From contig NZ_QPCG01000002.1 in NCBI RefSeq assembly GCF_003351025.1, positions 62,001 to 126,000 on the forward strand: a stretch of 64,000 bases of DNA. Reading direction: 5' to 3'. A program made the position numbers and the translations under genes. This DNA is from Mucilaginibacter endophyticus (GTDB lineage: Bacteria > Bacteroidota > Bacteroidia > Sphingobacteriales > Sphingobacteriaceae). Below the pieces are notes generated by a model that was not told where the DNA came from, made no database searches, and saw only the letters and a list, made by a program, of their open reading frames with translations. The first letter of the stretch is position 1. Every line of letters starts with the position of its first letter. Positions 61,190-64,000 of this stretch are shown piece by piece.

Positions 61190-61888
61190 TTAAGCGTTGG
61201 TTAAGGCTTCTAATAATTTTTCGCCTACCAATTCTGCTGATTGTGGGTTTTGACCGGTTATCAAGAGTCCGTCAACAACTGAGAATGAACTCCAATCATC
61301 TCCTTTTTGATAATCGGCACCCAAACTTATCATTAGGTCTTCTGTTAAAAATGGAACTACCTGAGTCAGGCCAACTGCTTCTTCTTCACCGTTAGTGAAG
61401 CCGGCTACTCTTTTGCCTTTGATCAATGGTTCGCCATTAGCAGCTTTAGCGTGTTTTAATGCAACAACACCATGACAGAGCAGTGATACCGGCTTGTTGT
61501 GCTGATAAAACGTTTCTATCAGTTTGGCTGCGGTAAGGTCTTCCGCTAAATCCCACATCGGACCATGGCCGCCAGGGAAAAAGATGGCATCATAATCGCT
61601 TTCTGATACGCTGCTCAATAATACAGTGTTTTTCAATTTTGCTTGAACAGCTTCATCGCCGTCAAACCTTTTAGTTGCATCTGTTGCAAACTGAGGTATC
61701 TGGCTAAATGGGTCGATAGGGGCTACACCACCTTTTGGAGATGCTATAGTGATATCGTAACCGGCATCAGCTAAAGTGTAATAAGGCGCTGCAAATTCAC
61801 CTTCCCAAAGGCCGGTTTGTCTGTCGATATTACCCATTTTGTCGTGTGAAGTTACTACGAATAGTACTTTTTTTGTTTTGGTGCTCAT
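61190..61888 (-). CDS. DJ-1/PfpI family protein (Hsp31-like glyoxalase)
   Basis: 232 residues, class I glutamine amidotransferase-like fold. Cys138-His139 in SLLCHGVVAL form the nucleophile elbow and FFPGGHGPMWDL holds the oxyanion-type loop. Hsp31-type members remove methylglyoxal (glyoxalase III) and act as chaperones. Carbonyl detoxification would fit the SDR, ALDH and OsmC genes around. Confidence 0.9.
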   Translation of the reverse strand: MSTKTKKVLFVVTSHDKMGNIDRQTGLWEGEFAAPYYTLADAGYDITIASPKGGVAPIDPFSQIPQFATDATKRFDGDEAVQAKLKNTVLLSSVSESDYDAIFFPGGHGPMWDLAEDLTAAKLIETFYQHNKPVSLLCHGVVALKHAKAANGEPLIKGKRVAGFTNGEEEAVGLTQVVPFLTEDLMISLGADYQKGDDWSSFSVVDGLLITGQNPQSAELVGEKLLEALTNA

Positions 61889-61972
61889 GTTTTTCTGTTT
61901 TAAAAGGTGTTTTAATGATGTATTGATTGAGGATTGTACAGCCTGGTCTGTTTTGTATACTTCTGTTTTATA

Positions 61973-62821
61973 TTAATGCTGTGTTGCTTCCTTCGGAAAA
62001 TCTGCGCCTACGCTGGTTTCAGCCCATGCGTCATAGTCTGCTTTGGCGGCAACAAGTTTGGCATTCGCTTCATTGAAGGAGTCATTACCTAATAGTAATC
62101 TTAACGGCGGATTTTCGGATGCTACGATCTTCAGGATTGCTGCAGACATCCGGACCGGGTCGCCATCTTGTCTGCCGCTGATGCTACGGAGATGGTTTTT
62201 GACAATGCCTGCCGTAGCCTGGTAATCGGCCATAGTTTCAGACGTTTCATTAGCAGAACGGCCCGCCCAGTCGGTGCGGATATTGCTTGGAGCTATAATT
62301 GAAACTTTGATACCCAGCGGCGCAACTTCTTTCGATAGTGATTCAGAATAGCCGTCAACCGCAAATTTTGTTGCACTGTAAAAGCCCACTGCCGGGGCGC
62401 TCATTAAACCAAGTATGGATGAAATGTTGACGATATGACCGCTGCGCTGGCTGCGCATGATGGGTAATACTTCGTTGGTTAGTTTGGCCAGTCCGAAGAA
62501 ATTGATCTCGAACATGCGGCGCACTTCAGTTTCTTCGCTTTCCTCAATGGAGCCGAAATAGCCGATACCCGCGTTATTAACCAACACATCAATGCGTCCG
62601 AACTTTTGCTCAATCGCTTTTACAGAAGAAACAATTTCATCGGCATTGGTTACATCCAGCTTTAAGGCCAAGGATGTTCCAGGATAGGCAGCGACGATAT
62701 CCGCCACATCTTCAATTTTGCGGGCACCTACTGCGGCCAGGTAACCGGCAGCCAGTACTTGTTTAGCTAACTCTTTTCCTAAGCCGGAAGAAACCCCGGT
62801 GATAAACCATACTTTTTTCAT
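61973..62821 (-). CDS. Short-chain dehydrogenase/reductase
   Basis: 282 residues: TGVSSGLGKELAKQ (8-21), NNAGIGYFGS, Ser in NISSILG, YSATK. Retinol dehydrogenase-like subgroup, close in type to the 50316 SDR. Its promoter (62851-62910) shares a 26-bp element with that at 54137. Divergent from the AraC gene at 63420, a likely regulator. Confidence 0.9.
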   Translation of the reverse strand: MKKVWFITGVSSGLGKELAKQVLAAGYLAAVGARKIEDVADIVAAYPGTSLALKLDVTNADEIVSSVKAIEQKFGRIDVLVNNAGIGYFGSIEESEETEVRRMFEINFFGLAKLTNEVLPIMRSQRSGHIVNISSILGLMSAPAVGFYSATKFAVDGYSESLSKEVAPLGIKVSIIAPSNIRTDWAGRSANETSETMADYQATAGIVKNHLRSISGRQDGDPVRMSAAILKIVASENPPLRLLLGNDSFNEANAKLVAAKADYDAWAETSVGADFPKEATQH

Positions 62822-62850
62822 TGTCTTATGTTTTTTAATGATTGATGATT

Positions 62851-62910
62851 CAAAGGTAGAGCAGTCCGGACGGCAAGGTTTATCCGATTGTAGGCAATGT
62901 TTGCACGATT
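62851..62910 (-). promoter_or_regulatory. Shared 26-bp activator-type element plus -7 box, copy 2
   Basis: Reading on the minus strand, the 26-bp element (62910-62885) matches the one at 54137-54162 in 25 of 26 bases; the only change is T to A at position 13. The -7 box TACCTTTG (62858-62851) follows after exactly 26 bases. It drives the SDR gene at 62821, 29 bp further on. Confidence 0.75.
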
Positions 62911-63419
62911 CTCCGGACAGAAGAGGACTATTGTGAATACGGTAGGAGCATCGGGATAAACAGAGATACGCATAAAGTTATAATTGTCTGGTTTACAGTC
63001 GGTATCGGTAAGTAATAGTCGATTGTTTAATGCGCATGCCTTAACATTGAAAAGTCTTAAAACAACATTTTCAACTTTACGAATTCATCCTGATTTAATG
63101 TGCACTAATCACTCCGAACTACAATTGTCCGGCATGATTTTGACAAACCTTATTTCTTTATATCCGCTTCCTTTTACAATCAAATTTAGTTTCTTGCAGA
63201 AGTGAAAAATTTGGTGTACATATCAAATTTTATGTGCTAAAAATTTCACCGATGAGCCCGTCGAAAAAACTAATTTGATTTTTTAGAATGCAAGGAATTG
63301 AATATTAGCGTTTTGAGGCTGCTCTTAACTGCGCTTAGGCCCCCACGCCGGAAAGCGCGAAAATGCTCCGGTTGTATTGCTGAAATTTTAAATACATTTA
63401 TTATTTATAGCTTTAGTGT
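62911..63419. other. Long intergenic region, no gene seen
   Basis: About 500 bases between the SDR promoter and the AraC gene. A 73-residue ORF (62984-63205) has no promoter signal and looks random. The part near 63200-63300 is A/T-rich. It probably holds the AraC promoter, but I see no clear TAnnTTTG box close to 63420. Confidence 0.5.
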
Positions 63420-64000
63420 ATGCTGTCCAGATTACGACATAAACATGCTGGTATACTGATCTCGTGCACAGAAAGGAAATTTTTCAAGATTGATGCGGAA
63501 TGGGAGTTTCATTCACTTATACGCATCCTGTCCGGAGAGATGAAAATTATTTTAGCGGGCGAGTCTCAGACGTTTGTCACGGGCGATACTTTCCTGGTGC
63601 CGCGAAAGCAGATGACCACCGTAATCAAGCGAGCAAAAGGCGGCTCGCCTTTTAGTTGTATTCTGGTGCGTTTCCGGCCGGAGCATCTTAAGAAATATTT
63701 TACCAAAAATAAAGTAAAAGCCAAACATGCACCTGCGCAACGGGTAAGGGCTTATACACGCCACCCACTGTTAGACAGTTTTTTCGCTTCGCTTATACCT
63801 TATTTTGATCTGGAAAATAAACTGCCAGATGAATTGACTGCTCTTAAAATAAACGAAATATTAACGATACTGCGGGAAATAGATGATAGCGTGGATTGCT
63901 TACTGGCAGACTATTCTGTTACGGACAAGATAGATCTTGCCGTATTCATGGAGAAAAATTTCATGCATAATATGCCGTTAGAAAAACTCGCTTTTCTTGC
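63420..64000 (+). CDS. AraC family regulator, 3' end outside window
   Basis: The frame is open from ATG 63420 to the window end, giving 193 residues. The N-terminal part is a cupin-like sensor (SGEMKIILAGESQTFVTGDT); the C-terminal part begins like the AraC domain with DLAVFMEKNFMHNMPLEKLA, alike DLEAFMQKNYVYHISLAQFA in the regulator at 51154. The helix-turn-helix itself lies beyond the window. Divergent from the SDR gene at 62821, which it may control. Confidence 0.85.
   Translation, partial: MLSRLRHKHAGILISCTERKFFKIDAEWEFHSLIRILSGEMKIILAGESQTFVTGDTFLVPRKQMTTVIKRAKGGSPFSCILVRFRPEHLKKYFTKNKVKAKHAPAQRVRAYTRHPLLDSFFASLIPYFDLENKLPDELTALKINEILTILREIDDSVDCLLADYSVTDKIDLAVFMEKNFMHNMPLEKLAFL

Noticed and set aside
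62984..63205. 73-codon ORF in the intergenic region before the last AraC gene
   Set aside because: Random-looking composition, no promoter box or ribosome site; kept as non-coding.

Overview
The window looks like a chromosome segment of a Bacteroidota bacterium, most likely Sphingobacteriaceae (Mucilaginibacter/Pedobacter-like). Signs of this are TAnnTTTG-type -7 boxes upstream of many genes, few strong Shine-Dalgarno sequences, a SusC/SusD pair behind an ECF sigma/FecR anti-sigma pair, a fused branched-chain-type E1 dehydrogenase, a DAHP synthase-chorismate mutase fusion, and tRNA/tmRNA genes that do not encode the 3' CCA. The genus is inferred, not proven.

Bases 1 to about 17,070 are the right arm of a long-tailed (siphovirus-type) prophage: head-tail joining proteins, tail tube with an Ig-like domain, a tail assembly chaperone with a probable -1 frameshift, tape measure, distal tail, an SGNH-esterase tail fibre, baseplate hub, endolysin, two membrane-anchored coiled-coil proteins, and a tyrosine integrase pointing back into the phage. 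The integrase lies next to the 3' end of a complete tmRNA gene (ssrA), the likely attachment site. The head, replication and repressor genes must lie left of the window.

Bases 17,085 to 40,060 are chromosomal housekeeping: tmRNA, acyltransferase, aminotransferase, DUF1573 protein, E1 fusion, nitroreductase, two L,D-transpeptidases, GH26, DinB, HAD and MFS proteins, then an aromatic amino acid operon on the minus strand (pheA, DAHP synthase-chorismate mutase, aroA, aroC). This operon is preceded by a Phe/Tyr-rich leader peptide and a textbook attenuator. A second minus-strand operon holds an S4 protein, aroB, a sterol desaturase-like protein and a membrane protein. Proline dehydrogenase, a HAD phosphatase and tRNA-Met(CAT) follow.

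Bases 40,064 to 50,133: a broken integrase start behind the tRNA, then a polysaccharide utilisation locus (ECF sigma, FecR, SusC with STN domain, SusD, GH3). A perfect 22-bp LacI-type palindrome lies just upstream of the sigma gene.

Bases 50,300 to 64,000 are an accessory-looking cluster of short-chain dehydrogenases, AraC and TetR regulators, OsmC, DUF2147, RibD-C, DUF1330, DUF1275, tautomerase, aldehyde dehydrogenase and DJ-1/PfpI proteins, suggesting stress or carbonyl metabolism. Two promoters about 8.7 kb apart share a 26-bp element (25/26 identical) at exactly the same distance from their -7 boxes, which points to an undescribed shared regulon. The SDR/TetR divergent pair has two identical palindromic operators bracketing the SDR -7 box.
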